DNA from: Taishania sp037189645
GTDB lineage: Bacteria; Bacteroidota; Bacteroidia; Flavobacteriales_D; Crocinitomicaceae
Direction of reading: 5' to 3'
Assembly (NCBI GenBank): GCA_037189645.1
Contig: JBBCIY010000001.1
Span: 124,001-188,000 of the forward strand
Length of the DNA: 64,000 nucleotides
Shown piece after piece: positions 25,111-33,592 of this stretch; position 1 is the stretch's first letter; every line of letters begins with the position of its first letter. The notes under the pieces are model-generated. The model did not search any database, was not told the origin of the DNA, and was given only the letters and a program-made list of their open reading frames with translations. A program made the translations under genes and the position numbers.

Positions 25111-27489
25111 TTATTCTCCCCGTTCTTCCAGCAGGTTGAAATCCGCTTTGTCCGATTCTTTTCGCTGCTGATTGAAACGATAAGTGAATACAAGTGTAAT
25201 GGTTCTTGGTCTCCACAAAGTGCTGCTTTCGGCATACTGTTCAGGGGTGTCTATGATGCTTCTCCATCTCCTGGAATTGAACAGATCCCGGATGTTTAAT
25301 CCCAATGTCGCATTGCCTTTCAGCAGGTCCCTTGAAAATCCGAGATCAAAGTGATAGATCGCAAGGGTTCTTCCCTGAGGGCGTACGGTAGGGGCGGTAT
25401 AATTAAAGGCTACCTGTGCCCTGACGATCTTCGGAAAAGAGAAATTAACGGAGGTCCTGTTGGTCCACGTAAAGTTGTCACGTTTAAAATCCTGGTTGTT
25501 GAAATTGCCCGAAATGATCTCTTTGTAAAAGTTGAAACCGGTGTTCAGCCGCATCCAGTTGTAAGGGGAGTAGCTCGCATTCAGTTCCACACCATATGCA
25601 TCTCTCAGCGCAATGTTCATGGGTGTGATGTAAATGATGCCGTCATCACCGAGCGCAGAGATCCGTTCGATCTTGTTAGTGGTATTGCGATAATAGACCG
25701 ATCCCAGGATCGAACCGGCACCGATCACCTGCAGGATACCCGCTTCGATCGAATTGGTATATTCCGGGTTGATCTGGGCGTTCCCGATCCTTCGTTCCCG
25801 GTTGTCTCCGAATTTGGTAAAGGGCATTAATTCCCATTGTCCCGGACGGCTGATTCTACGGCTGTAACTCACCTGGAACGTTTGCTTTTCTGTGTTCTTG
25901 AACGAAACGGCAGCACTTGGGAAAAAGTCGATGTAATTTTTACGGATATTTTCCTGGTTGGATTCCTGCAGTGTGTTTATATCGGTGTATTCAGCCCGCA
26001 GACCTGCCTGTACGGAAAATTTGTTCCAGGTATTGGAACCCATTGCATAGGCTCCGTAAACCTGTTCTTTATAATTGTAAATATCGTTGTAAAGAGCGTC
26101 GTGGTACCAGTCATTTCCATTCCATTGCCCGAAACGGAAATTATTTTCCATATCCCTGATCTGCATACGTACTCCTGTTTCAAATTTCCCACTTTTTGAA
26201 AATGGAAGGATGAAATCCGTCTGGGCGAGAAAATTGTTCTCTACGGTATTGACCTGTGAATATTCCAGGCGCTCTCCTGTAAAACCGGTGGATGTTTCAG
26301 AATAATCCGACTTTTCAATGTCCTGATCCCTGAACCATTTTAAATCGGTGATCCATTCTCCTTTTTTCTTAAACTTTTTGGTATAGGAAAGGGTTGCTTC
26401 CAGCAGGTCTTCCAGCTCTGCCTGTGCCTCATAACGGTCATTATTCCCGGTGACGTTGTCATTTGCGTCCAGGTTTTCATAGAACCGGTCGTATGAATTG
26501 TCTCCCAGTCCGCTGCGGATGGTAAATGAAGTCGACAATGTGTTAAAATCGTTTAGGTAGACATCCATTCCAACAGATCCGTGATTGCTCAGCTTTTTCC
26601 TGTTGTGCTCGTATAGCTGGCGGTAAGTGAATGCTGTATCCGCGTTATTGAGCCGCTGGTAGGTGTTGCTGTACCCGGGGCGTGAGTTTTTATTCAGGGA
26701 ATAAGCTGCGAATACATTGATTTTGTTTTTCCTGTAATTGATCCTGAAATCACCGCCGAACTCGGGATAATAACCTGCTCTCAGGCTTGCGGATCCGTTT
26801 AATCCTTTTGTCTGATTCTTTTTTAGGACGATATTGATGATTCCTCCTTCTCCCTGTGCGTCGTAACGGGAAGAAGCGTTGGTGATGACCTCGATTTTTT
26901 CGATGTTATCACCTCTTAATTGTTGCAAGGCATCTGCACTTGTTGCAAATCCTGACATTTTTCCATCAATAAGTATCCTGACATTCGGATTTCCTCTCAG
27001 GCTGACATTCCCCTCAGCGTCAACGGTAATGGATGGGATATTTTCGAGTATTTCTACGGCGTTGGCTCCCTGGTTATTCAGGTCTGCGTCAACGTTGAAT
27101 ACCCGTTTGTCCAGCTGGTATTCCATTACACTTTTTTGGGCTGTCACTTCCACAACATCCAGTACTGCGACCGGAGCCATTGTAAGCGTTCCCAGGCTGA
27201 TTTCTCCTGACTGTTGAGGCAATTGGATGGTGTCGGCAACCAGCCCTGTATAGCGAAGAATAATATAGTAGCTTCCTTCCGGGAGTTCCAGTATGAAATT
27301 TCCTTCTTCGTCCGAAAAATCTCCTTTGATTAATGCATTGTCTGATTGATTGTGCCCCTGAACAGCCACATAAGCGAGGGGTTCATGTTCGGAATCAACG
27401 ATTTTACCTGTTACAATGAGTTCAGATTGGCAAAAAATTACACTTGAGCTGATGAACAGCCAAAAGAAAAGCAACAGGCGAATCCCCAT
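25111..27489 (-). CDS. TonB-dependent receptor-like outer-membrane protein
   Basis: 792 residues. Signal peptide MGIRLLLFFWLFISSSVIFCQ, then a carboxypeptidase-regulatory-like domain (about 24-105, VTGKIVDSEHEPLAYVAVQG), a plug domain (about 120-220, NQGANAVEILENIPSITVDAEGNVSLRGNPNVRILIDGK) and a beta-barrel of the outer-membrane beta-barrel protein type with many alternating aromatic strands. It has no SusD partner or clear TonB box, so it belongs to the single-gene receptor group. The ligand cannot be predicted from this sequence. Confidence 0.86.
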   Translation of the reverse strand: MGIRLLLFFWLFISSSVIFCQSELIVTGKIVDSEHEPLAYVAVQGHNQSDNALIKGDFSDEEGNFILELPEGSYYIILRYTGLVADTIQLPQQSGEISLGTLTMAPVAVLDVVEVTAQKSVMEYQLDKRVFNVDADLNNQGANAVEILENIPSITVDAEGNVSLRGNPNVRILIDGKMSGFATSADALQQLRGDNIEKIEVITNASSRYDAQGEGGIINIVLKKNQTKGLNGSASLRAGYYPEFGGDFRINYRKNKINVFAAYSLNKNSRPGYSNTYQRLNNADTAFTYRQLYEHNRKKLSNHGSVGMDVYLNDFNTLSTSFTIRSGLGDNSYDRFYENLDANDNVTGNNDRYEAQAELEDLLEATLSYTKKFKKKGEWITDLKWFRDQDIEKSDYSETSTGFTGERLEYSQVNTVENNFLAQTDFILPFSKSGKFETGVRMQIRDMENNFRFGQWNGNDWYHDALYNDIYNYKEQVYGAYAMGSNTWNKFSVQAGLRAEYTDINTLQESNQENIRKNYIDFFPSAAVSFKNTEKQTFQVSYSRRISRPGQWELMPFTKFGDNRERRIGNAQINPEYTNSIEAGILQVIGAGSILGSVYYRNTTNKIERISALGDDGIIYITPMNIALRDAYGVELNASYSPYNWMRLNTGFNFYKEIISGNFNNQDFKRDNFTWTNRTSVNFSFPKIVRAQVAFNYTAPTVRPQGRTLAIYHFDLGFSRDLLKGNATLGLNIRDLFNSRRWRSIIDTPEQYAESSTLWRPRTITLVFTYRFNQQRKESDKADFNLLEERGE

Positions 27490-27528
27490 ATTTCCATCAT
27501 AATGTCCTGTTGAAAGACAAATTTTTCA

Positions 27529-27536
27529 CAAAAATA
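27529..27536 (-). promoter_or_regulatory. Promoter -7 box of the TonB receptor gene
   Basis: Minus-strand TATTTTTG, exact consensus, 39 bp before the ATG at 27489. Confidence 0.45.
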
Positions 27537-27632
27537 CTCGAAAAATGCTACCGGGAGGGTACTTTTAAGAATAAAATAACACTACCGGACCGGATTGTTC
27601 TGTTGGAAATGTATTGAGTGAATTATGCGATG

Positions 27633-28118
27633 TTAATCAACTGTCTGTATATCAGTGTCGAAAATGATCAGGTAAGAGCTTGGGATCGCACGGATGACAA
27701 CATAGTTTTCAACGTACCTGTCTTCTTTACACTTCCCGCAGTCTTTTACTTTGATCGTATATTTTACAACACCATTCACATCGTCGATCGCCACACTTCT
27801 GTCAAACTGGGCAAAACAGCTGACGGTCATCGGGTAGCACAGGATGCTGTATTCATTGTAATTGACATCGCTTTTTGTCATTCCCCGGTCTGCGCTGATC
27901 TGGTACCTGTCAGCGTAAGGATGATCTGCAGTAATCAAATACTGGTCATTTGAAAGATCTGCTGTCAGATAGCCTGCTTCCGGGAAAACAGAAATATCCG
28001 ATTTAATTTCACCTGAAATAATATCCTGTCCCAGATCGCATTTCTTTTTACAGCCGATTGATAGAAATGTAACTACTGCCATAGTAGCTAACAGAGGGGT
28101 ATTCATCCATCTTTTCAT
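27633..28118 (-). CDS. Putative lipoprotein of unknown function
   Basis: 161 residues with a lipoprotein signal MKRWMNTPLLATMAVVTFLSIGC; the lipidated cysteine is residue 23, followed by KKKCD. The mature part has six further cysteine positions including CGKC and a beta-rich pattern. I recognise no family. It has its own promoter and no obvious operon partner. Confidence 0.65.
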   Translation of the reverse strand: MKRWMNTPLLATMAVVTFLSIGCKKKCDLGQDIISGEIKSDISVFPEAGYLTADLSNDQYLITADHPYADRYQISADRGMTKSDVNYNEYSILCYPMTVSCFAQFDRSVAIDDVNGVVKYTIKVKDCGKCKEDRYVENYVVIRAIPSSYLIIFDTDIQTVD

Positions 28119-28153
28119 AAGGTTAAGCTTTTCTTAGTTACTGTTTTGCGATT

Positions 28154-28161
28154 CAAAAATA
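28154..28161 (-). promoter_or_regulatory. Promoter -7 box of the lipoprotein gene
   Basis: Minus-strand TATTTTTG, exact consensus, 35 bp before the ATG at 28118. Confidence 0.45.
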
Positions 28162-28186
28162 TAAGATTTATTTGATATTCAGAAAA

Positions 28187-28915
28187 TTATTTTTTGCGAA
28201 GTACGAATTTCTGGCCCAGGTATACTTTTCTAACCTGCTCATCTTCGGCTAGTTCCTCAGCCGTCCCTGATTTTAGGATGGATCCTTCAAAAAGCAGGTA
28301 GGCCCTGTCTGTGATGGAGAGTGTTTCCTGTACGTTGTGGTCGGTGATCAGGATGCCGATGTTCTTGCTTCTTAATTCGGAAACAATGCTCTGGATGTCC
28401 TCAACCGCGATGGGGTCAACTCCGGCGAATGGTTCATCAAGCAGCAGGAATTTCGGATTGGTAGCCAATGCGCGTGCGATCTCGGTTCTTCGTTTTTCTC
28501 CTCCGGACAGCCTGTTTCCCAGGTTCTTCCGTACGTGCTGTAAGCTGAATTCATTTAACAGCTGTTCCAGGCGTTCTTCCCGTGCTTTTTTATCCATGTC
28601 GGTCATTTCCAGGATCGCCATGATGTTGTCTTCAACGCTTAGCTTCCTGAAAACGGAAATTTCCTGGGGCAGGTAACCGATCCCTAATTGAGAGCGTTTA
28701 TACATCGGGAGGTGAGTGATGTCGATCTCATCCAGGAACACTTCTCCTGAGTCGGGTCTTACCAATCCTACGATCATGTAAAAAGAAGTGGTCTTTCCAG
28801 CTCCGTTTGGTCCGAGAAGTCCTACGATCTCTCCCTGGTTGACTTCTACGGAAACTCCTTTTACAACGCCTCTGCCTTTGTATGTTTTCTTTATTTCTTT
28901 TGTGTATAGTTTCAT
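28187..28915 (-). CDS. lptB: LPS export ABC transporter ATP-binding protein LptB
   Basis: Cytosolic ATPase that drives lipopolysaccharide transport from the inner membrane with LptFG. 242 residues: Walker A GPNGAGKTT, Q-loop LPQEISVF, signature LSGGEKRRTEIARAL, Walker B FLLLDEPFAGVDP, and the switch histidine in ITDHNV. The chosen ATG at 28915 overlaps the stop of the upstream DUF5686 gene by one base (TAATG), indicating translational coupling. An earlier start at 28933 would add six residues. Confidence 0.93.
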   Translation of the reverse strand: MKLYTKEIKKTYKGRGVVKGVSVEVNQGEIVGLLGPNGAGKTTSFYMIVGLVRPDSGEVFLDEIDITHLPMYKRSQLGIGYLPQEISVFRKLSVEDNIMAILEMTDMDKKAREERLEQLLNEFSLQHVRKNLGNRLSGGEKRRTEIARALATNPKFLLLDEPFAGVDPIAVEDIQSIVSELRSKNIGILITDHNVQETLSITDRAYLLFEGSILKSGTAEELAEDEQVRKVYLGQKFVLRKK

Positions 28916-31374
28916 TATAAGAAAATTTCCCATCTTGCCCTGAATCCAAACGGTGAAGCTCCCGGAATCTGGTGAGTTACACGGTAAAAGACATCGAAGC
29001 GAAGTAATTTAAATATGTTTTCCAGTCCCAAAGATACTTCGAGATAAGGCGTATTTCCAAATTGTTTGGTAAAAGGAGGTAAAATCATTTCTTTTTCGTG
29101 GCGGGGACTGATCATTCCCCAGGTTGCCCGTGCACTGGATACAAAACGCCATTTCAGCCTCTTGATCCCGGGAATGTAGTCCAGGAATAAACCTCCCCAA
29201 TGGTTTTCAATATAAGCGTCCGCGTATTTGTCGGAGATAAACTCGAAGAAATTGAGCATATTGAACGTCGTTTTATACAGGAAATACGACTGGTTTCCTT
29301 CGTGTACTTTCAGGAAAGGGTAGGCGGCGGAACCATTGATGTATCCCACACTTGCCCCATACCGGATATAGCCCAGTATTCCGACGGTAACCCTGTGATC
29401 CAGTGAAAGCTCGTATTTCTGGTACTGGTAGTTGCTTCCCAGGGCACCTTTTATTCCCAGGATCGTCTGGAAAGAGATAATGGGAAACCTTGATTTTATG
29501 GAAACCCGGTCAAATGCGCCTCCTACGAATTCTTCGTCTTTTGCCCACCTGAACCGGAGCGTTACCTCGGTTGACCGGATGCTGCTGATGGTATCGTACA
29601 AGCCTGTCTGTTCATTTTGGCGGAGGTAATTAGCCAGCCCGAGTGCCGTGTATTCTTTCCATTCAAAAGCTGAAAACAATACAATGTCCTTATGAACATC
29701 CTTTTCAAGGCTGATCCCGGCTTTCTTTACAAACGTCAGCTTATCGAGCGGACCGGTGCGAAAGAGCGTTCCGAACGTAGAGCCAACCTGCGAAGCTCTG
29801 GGAGAAGCACCGATCTGTTCGATGTCATAATTGTAAAATGCCGTCAGCATTCCCCGTTTCTTAGGTGTGATGTTGTATCGGACGCTGCCGCCGTATTTGA
29901 AGCGTTCGTCTCCGAATCCGTAATACAATTTACCTCCGATCTCCAGCCTTCGGGAAAATTTATTGGATGTCCTGATCGCGATGCCGAACCGGAATTTCTC
30001 GACAGGGTTGAAACTGAACATATTGTAGATGTTCCCAAAGTCGAAATACCCGTAGGGATAGTATCCTGTTGTCAGCATGTAGGTGATCCCCTGTAAGCGC
30101 TTGAAAAAAGGAAGTGTTTTCAGGGAATCGACCATTTCCCCGATGCCTTCCTGGTGAAATGAGAGGGGGACATGGCGGTGTTTCTCCCAATAGGTAGTGT
30201 CACGGATTTTGGCACTGTCTAAAATTTCTACGGTGCTGTTGCTTTTGTAGAAACTGTCAGGGTGAGGCTTGTTAATAACAAAGTTTTTCCTGGAGGAGTA
30301 TTTTCGGGCGTAAATTCCGTATATGCTGGTCTTTTTCGTGATTTTGAAGTCGGCGAGAATGGTTTCATCCTGCATCATCCAGACTTCTTTTTCCACCATG
30401 GAGAAATTCTGTTCAAAATAAAGATCCTGCAGGTAATTGATGTTGGCCCAGGGAGCTATATTCCCTTTTATGGATTTGATGGCATAAGTCGTATCATGGA
30501 TCCACATTTCGCCTTCAAAGGTCATATCTCCTTCACGTTTTGGCCTGAACGTCATTTTGTAACACCAGAGATTGTCCACATAAGCGGAGTCGACTATGAG
30601 AAAGTGGTAATAGCTCCTGGCAATGTTGGAAATGGGACTGATAAAGCTTCTGTTGACAATATTGATATTGTTATCGTAGATATTGATGTCCATGTACATT
30701 TCTCCCAGGAACTGATCGAGCTGTACATTATCAATACCGACCACACGTGTTGCTTTCAACACTTCCTTTTTTCGTTTCGGGTTTTTGGTAAAATAAAAAT
30801 CGGACAATCCTTCCGTAAAGATAATGGGCAGGTAATTTTTTCCGTTTTCCGCTGAGTCCAGGTAATCAAGGATCAGGTCCATTCGTCTGACAAGTCCCAT
30901 TTCTTTGAACTTGTCACCGATATTATTGAGATCAAACTGTATTTTGTTGTACAATTCATATTCATACGCCAGTAGTTTCTCGCGGTCATTAACCGGCTTA
31001 TGCTTTATAATTTTCTTGTGCATTGTGATGGAAGGTAATTCATCGGGAGGAAGCACCGTTAATTCTTCTATTTCGGAAATACTTACCCCCAGTGCTACAT
31101 CGATCACCTGCTCCCTGTCTTTTTTTACAGCAAAAGTCTGACTGATATAACCCGGATAGATAAAACGGATGGAATCAGTGGCGTAATAGGTTTCAAGGCT
31201 GTAAAAGCCTACTGAGTCTGTCTCGGTGCCGATCTTTGAATCCGTAAACTGTACTTTCACATACGGAAGCACTTCTCCCGATACGGCATCTGTCACAACT
31301 CCGCTGACTTTGGTTTGTTGCGCACAAATCGTAAAAGGCGTAAGAAGTAATATCAGAAGTATGGTTTTTAGCAT
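28915..31374 (-). CDS. DUF5686 / carboxypeptidase-like regulatory domain outer-membrane protein
   Basis: 819 residues from the ATG at 31374. Signal peptide MLKTILLILLLTPFTICAQ, an N-terminal carboxypeptidase-regulatory domain (VSGVVTDAVSGEVLPYVKVQF), the DUF5686 segment (IIKHKPVNDREKLLAYEYELYNKIQFD region and FEGEMWIHDTTYAIKSI), and a C-terminal beta-barrel ending GFRARWEIFL with a terminal hydrophobic residue. The function is not established. Its place between tatC and lptB, with translational coupling to lptB, suggests an envelope-biogenesis role. The longer start at 31428 puts 18 non-signal residues first. Confidence 0.82.
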   Translation of the reverse strand: MLKTILLILLLTPFTICAQQTKVSGVVTDAVSGEVLPYVKVQFTDSKIGTETDSVGFYSLETYYATDSIRFIYPGYISQTFAVKKDREQVIDVALGVSISEIEELTVLPPDELPSITMHKKIIKHKPVNDREKLLAYEYELYNKIQFDLNNIGDKFKEMGLVRRMDLILDYLDSAENGKNYLPIIFTEGLSDFYFTKNPKRKKEVLKATRVVGIDNVQLDQFLGEMYMDINIYDNNINIVNRSFISPISNIARSYYHFLIVDSAYVDNLWCYKMTFRPKREGDMTFEGEMWIHDTTYAIKSIKGNIAPWANINYLQDLYFEQNFSMVEKEVWMMQDETILADFKITKKTSIYGIYARKYSSRKNFVINKPHPDSFYKSNSTVEILDSAKIRDTTYWEKHRHVPLSFHQEGIGEMVDSLKTLPFFKRLQGITYMLTTGYYPYGYFDFGNIYNMFSFNPVEKFRFGIAIRTSNKFSRRLEIGGKLYYGFGDERFKYGGSVRYNITPKKRGMLTAFYNYDIEQIGASPRASQVGSTFGTLFRTGPLDKLTFVKKAGISLEKDVHKDIVLFSAFEWKEYTALGLANYLRQNEQTGLYDTISSIRSTEVTLRFRWAKDEEFVGGAFDRVSIKSRFPIISFQTILGIKGALGSNYQYQKYELSLDHRVTVGILGYIRYGASVGYINGSAAYPFLKVHEGNQSYFLYKTTFNMLNFFEFISDKYADAYIENHWGGLFLDYIPGIKRLKWRFVSSARATWGMISPRHEKEMILPPFTKQFGNTPYLEVSLGLENIFKLLRFDVFYRVTHQIPGASPFGFRARWEIFL

Positions 31375-31456
31375 TTTAGCAGTTTCACAATTGAAAGAGT
31401 AAAAGTAGAAAAATACCTCTAACAACACTACCCCTGAGGGTTTAAATCATCAATAC

Positions 31457-32251
31457 TCAGTTGTTGATATTTTTTTCGTTGCGTTGTTTCTCAACTCTTG
31501 CGGCTACGAAAATACCGATTTCATAGAGTAGAGCGATCGGAATGGCAACGATGATCTGGCTGATCAGATCGGGTGGAGTGATTACTGCGGCGAGGATCAA
31601 TACCCCGACGATTGCATGTTTACGGTATTTTCTCAGGAACGCGGCGGTGATCACACCCAGCCTTGCAAGCAGGTAGGATGCTATCGGGAGTAAAAAGAAC
31701 AACCCGGTATAAAAAGTGGTTGAGAGGATCATCCCCATGTAGGAATCGATCGTGAAGATGTTTTGAATTTGATCACTTATCCGGTAGTTGCCGAAAAACT
31801 GGATAGTCATTGGAGTAACAACAAAATATCCGAATAGGATTCCCAATAAGAACAGGAGTGACACGTAAAAAACAAGGCCGCCCATCACTGATTTTTCGTT
31901 TGTTTTTAACGCGGGCCGGATAAATGCCCATAATTGATAAAAGATAAAGGGAGATGCAATGACGATCCCTCCCAGAATACTTGTCCACAACGCATAGGTG
32001 AATTGTCCGGAAACATTCATGCTTTGCATTTCTACCGGAGTAGGGGTTGTACAGATCTCAAACCATTCGCACATCAGCCGGAACGAAATGAAATTGTTGT
32101 CAAGCATGATCAGGAAAATGTTATCCATGATCCATTCCTGGTACCAGAACAGAACAAAGGCACAGATAACAATTGCAATGGAACTTTTTACCAGTCTCCA
32201 CCGAAGTTCCTCAAGATGCTGAAGGAACGACATATTTTTTTCATCACTCAT
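31457..32251 (-). CDS. tatC: Sec-independent (twin-arginine) protein translocase subunit TatC
   Basis: Inner-membrane receptor for twin-arginine signal peptides. 264 residues with six predicted hydrophobic segments, starting SFLQHLEELRWRLVKSSIAI, the HLEELRxR motif of the family, with FxLPxxxxxL-like FLLPIASYLLARLGVI later. An insertion between the first two helices (FEICTTPTPVEMQSMN) is commonly seen in this phylum. TatA is not in the window. DUF5686 and lptB follow on the same strand. Confidence 0.95.
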   Translation of the reverse strand: MSDEKNMSFLQHLEELRWRLVKSSIAIVICAFVLFWYQEWIMDNIFLIMLDNNFISFRLMCEWFEICTTPTPVEMQSMNVSGQFTYALWTSILGGIVIASPFIFYQLWAFIRPALKTNEKSVMGGLVFYVSLLFLLGILFGYFVVTPMTIQFFGNYRISDQIQNIFTIDSYMGMILSTTFYTGLFFLLPIASYLLARLGVITAAFLRKYRKHAIVGVLILAAVITPPDLISQIIVAIPIALLYEIGIFVAARVEKQRNEKNINN

Positions 32252-32259
32252 GACGGATG

Positions 32260-32267
32260 CAAAAATA
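32260..32267 (-). promoter_or_regulatory. Promoter -7 box of tatC
   Basis: Minus-strand TATTTTTG, an exact match, 8 bp upstream of the ATG at 32251, so the leader would be only a few bases. Confidence 0.5.
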
Positions 32268-32333
32268 CAGAAAGCTGATCACATAAAAGGAGGGAAGGTT
32301 GTTTTTTTTGATCTCCGGGAAGAAGAATACGAC

Positions 32334-32341
32334 TATCTTTG
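32334..32341 (+). promoter_or_regulatory. Promoter of pdxJ
   Basis: TATCTTTG, exact consensus, followed by CAGCCGG. TTG at 32308-32310 is spaced 23 bp upstream. It lies 38 bp before the ATG at 32380. Confidence 0.65.
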
Positions 32342-32379
32342 CAGCCGGGAGAATATAATTGAATTTAAATACATTTATA

Positions 32380-33093
32380 ATGACCAAATTAAGTGTTAAT
32401 ATAAATAAAATCGCAACCATCAGGAATGCCAGAGGGGGAGATGTTCCGAATGTTGTTCAGGTAGCGATTGACTGTGAGCGTTTCGGTGCAGACGGAATAA
32501 CGGTTCATCCGCGGCCTGATGAACGCCATATCACAACCAAAGATGTGTATGATCTGAAAAAGGCAGTAACGACCGAATTCAATATTGAAGGTTACCCGGA
32601 TGCACGGTTTTTGAAACTAATGGATGAAATTCGCCCTGAACAGGCGACGTTGGTTCCCGATCCTCCGGGAGTACTGACCTCAAATGCCGGATGGGACACG
32701 AAAAAACACCTTGATTTTCTGAGTGATCTGGCTAAACAGTTGAAAGAGATGGGTATCAGAAGCTCGGTTTTTGTAGATACGAACCTGGAGAGCATTGAAT
32801 TTGCAGCCAAAGCAGGGTTTGATCACATAGAGCTGTATACAGGTCCTTATGCGGAAGATTACCCGAAGAACCCGGAAAAGGCAGTGCAGCTGTATGTGAA
32901 AGCGGCAGAATACGCGAAAGAATCCGGACTGGGGATCAATGCAGGGCACGATCTCAGCCTGGAAAATTTAAAGTTCCTGAAATCCCGCATCCCTTTTATA
33001 GATGAAGTTTCGATCGGGCATGCGCTTATTTCAGATGCATTGTACCTGGGGTTGGAAAATACTGTTCAGCGGTATAAATTCCTGTTGAAGTAG
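32380..33093 (+). CDS. pdxJ: Pyridoxine 5'-phosphate synthase PdxJ
   Basis: Condenses 1-deoxyxylulose-5-phosphate with 3-amino-2-oxopropyl phosphate to form pyridoxine phosphate. 237 residues from the ATG at 32380, with KLSVNINKIATIRNARGG, the phosphate/histidine segment ADGITVHPRPDERHI, VPDPPGVLTSNAGWD, ELYTGPYA, and GINAGHDLSLENL...VSIGHALISDALY. All are PdxJ signatures. It is a stand-alone gene with a good promoter. Confidence 0.95.
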   Translation: MTKLSVNINKIATIRNARGGDVPNVVQVAIDCERFGADGITVHPRPDERHITTKDVYDLKKAVTTEFNIEGYPDARFLKLMDEIRPEQATLVPDPPGVLTSNAGWDTKKHLDFLSDLAKQLKEMGIRSSVFVDTNLESIEFAAKAGFDHIELYTGPYAEDYPKNPEKAVQLYVKAAEYAKESGLGINAGHDLSLENLKFLKSRIPFIDEVSIGHALISDALYLGLENTVQRYKFLLK

Positions 33094-33155
33094 ACAGCAT
33101 TTTACCAAATTCAGAATATTTTTAGAAAAAGGTATTGCAGAATAAAAAAAAAGCA

Positions 33156-33163
33156 TATCTTTG
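33156..33163 (+). promoter_or_regulatory. Promoter of rpmH
   Basis: TATCTTTG followed by CAGTCCG, closely matching the pdxJ promoter. TTG at 33135-33137 is spaced 18 bp upstream. The leader would be about 39 bases. Confidence 0.6.
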
Positions 33164-33206
33164 CAGTCCGAATTTTTGAGAAAAAACGCAATTAAGATTA
33201 TAGATC

Positions 33207-33365
33207 ATGAAAAGAACGTTTCAACCGTCAGTAAGAAAGAGAAGAAATAAACACGGTTTCAGAAGCCGAATGGCTACTAAGAATGGTCGTCGTGTATTGG
33301 CTGCACGTCGTCGTAAAGGGAGAAAGAAATTAACAGTTTCTGACGAGCCGTTCCATAAGCGTTAA
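33207..33365 (+). CDS. rpmH: 50S ribosomal protein L34
   Basis: Short gene of 52 codons translating as MKRTFQPSVRKRRNKHGFRS followed by RMATKNGRRVLAARRRKGRKK and a short tail LTVSDEPFHKR. This is the unmistakable L34 pattern; the tail slightly exceeds the ~46-residue E. coli protein. A promoter precedes it and a terminator follows, so it is transcribed alone. The frequent neighbour rnpA is not found here. Confidence 0.97.
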   Translation: MKRTFQPSVRKRRNKHGFRSRMATKNGRRVLAARRRKGRKKLTVSDEPFHKR

Positions 33366-33395
33366 TTGAAACGTCTTATCACTAAGATATATTGA

Positions 33396-33424
33396 ACCGA
33401 CTTCATTTGAAGCCGGTTTTTTTG
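33396..33424 (+). terminator. Rho-independent terminator of rpmH
   Basis: Stem ACCGACTTC / GAAGCCGGT with one mismatch and loop ATTT, followed by a run of T residues interrupted only at the end. Confidence 0.78.
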
Positions 33425-33463
33425 TTTGTATCTGGATGACGGGTTTTTACAGGTGTTAAAGCG

Positions 33464-33492
33464 ATATCGCAATATTGCGATATGACGATTTT
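33464..33492 (+). repeat. Dispersed palindromic repeat, copy 3 (best copy)
   Basis: Perfect 20-base palindrome ATATCGCAATATTGCGATAT (33464-33483) followed by GACGATTTT. Overlapping it at 33461 is a second short palindrome, GCGATATCGC. It lies between the rpmH terminator and the Mrp gene promoter. Used as the reference for the family. Confidence 0.85.
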
Positions 33493-33568
33493 ATTTTTAG
33501 AGTTATTTCCTTCTCAATTTATAACCGCTAAAAACGGAATTTATACACTTGCTCAACGACTTTTTTAT

Positions 33569-33576
33569 TAACTTTA
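33569..33576 (+). promoter_or_regulatory. Candidate -7 box of the Mrp-type ATPase gene
   Basis: TAACTTTA, one base from TAnnTTTG, 16 bp before the ATG at 33593. Confidence 0.4.
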
Positions 33577-33592
33577 CGCAAGTTTTTCAGTT

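Noticed and set aside
30262..30855. Plus-strand open frame of 197 codons inside the DUF5686 gene
   Set aside because: Antisense shadow of a coding region with signal peptide and family match on the other strand.
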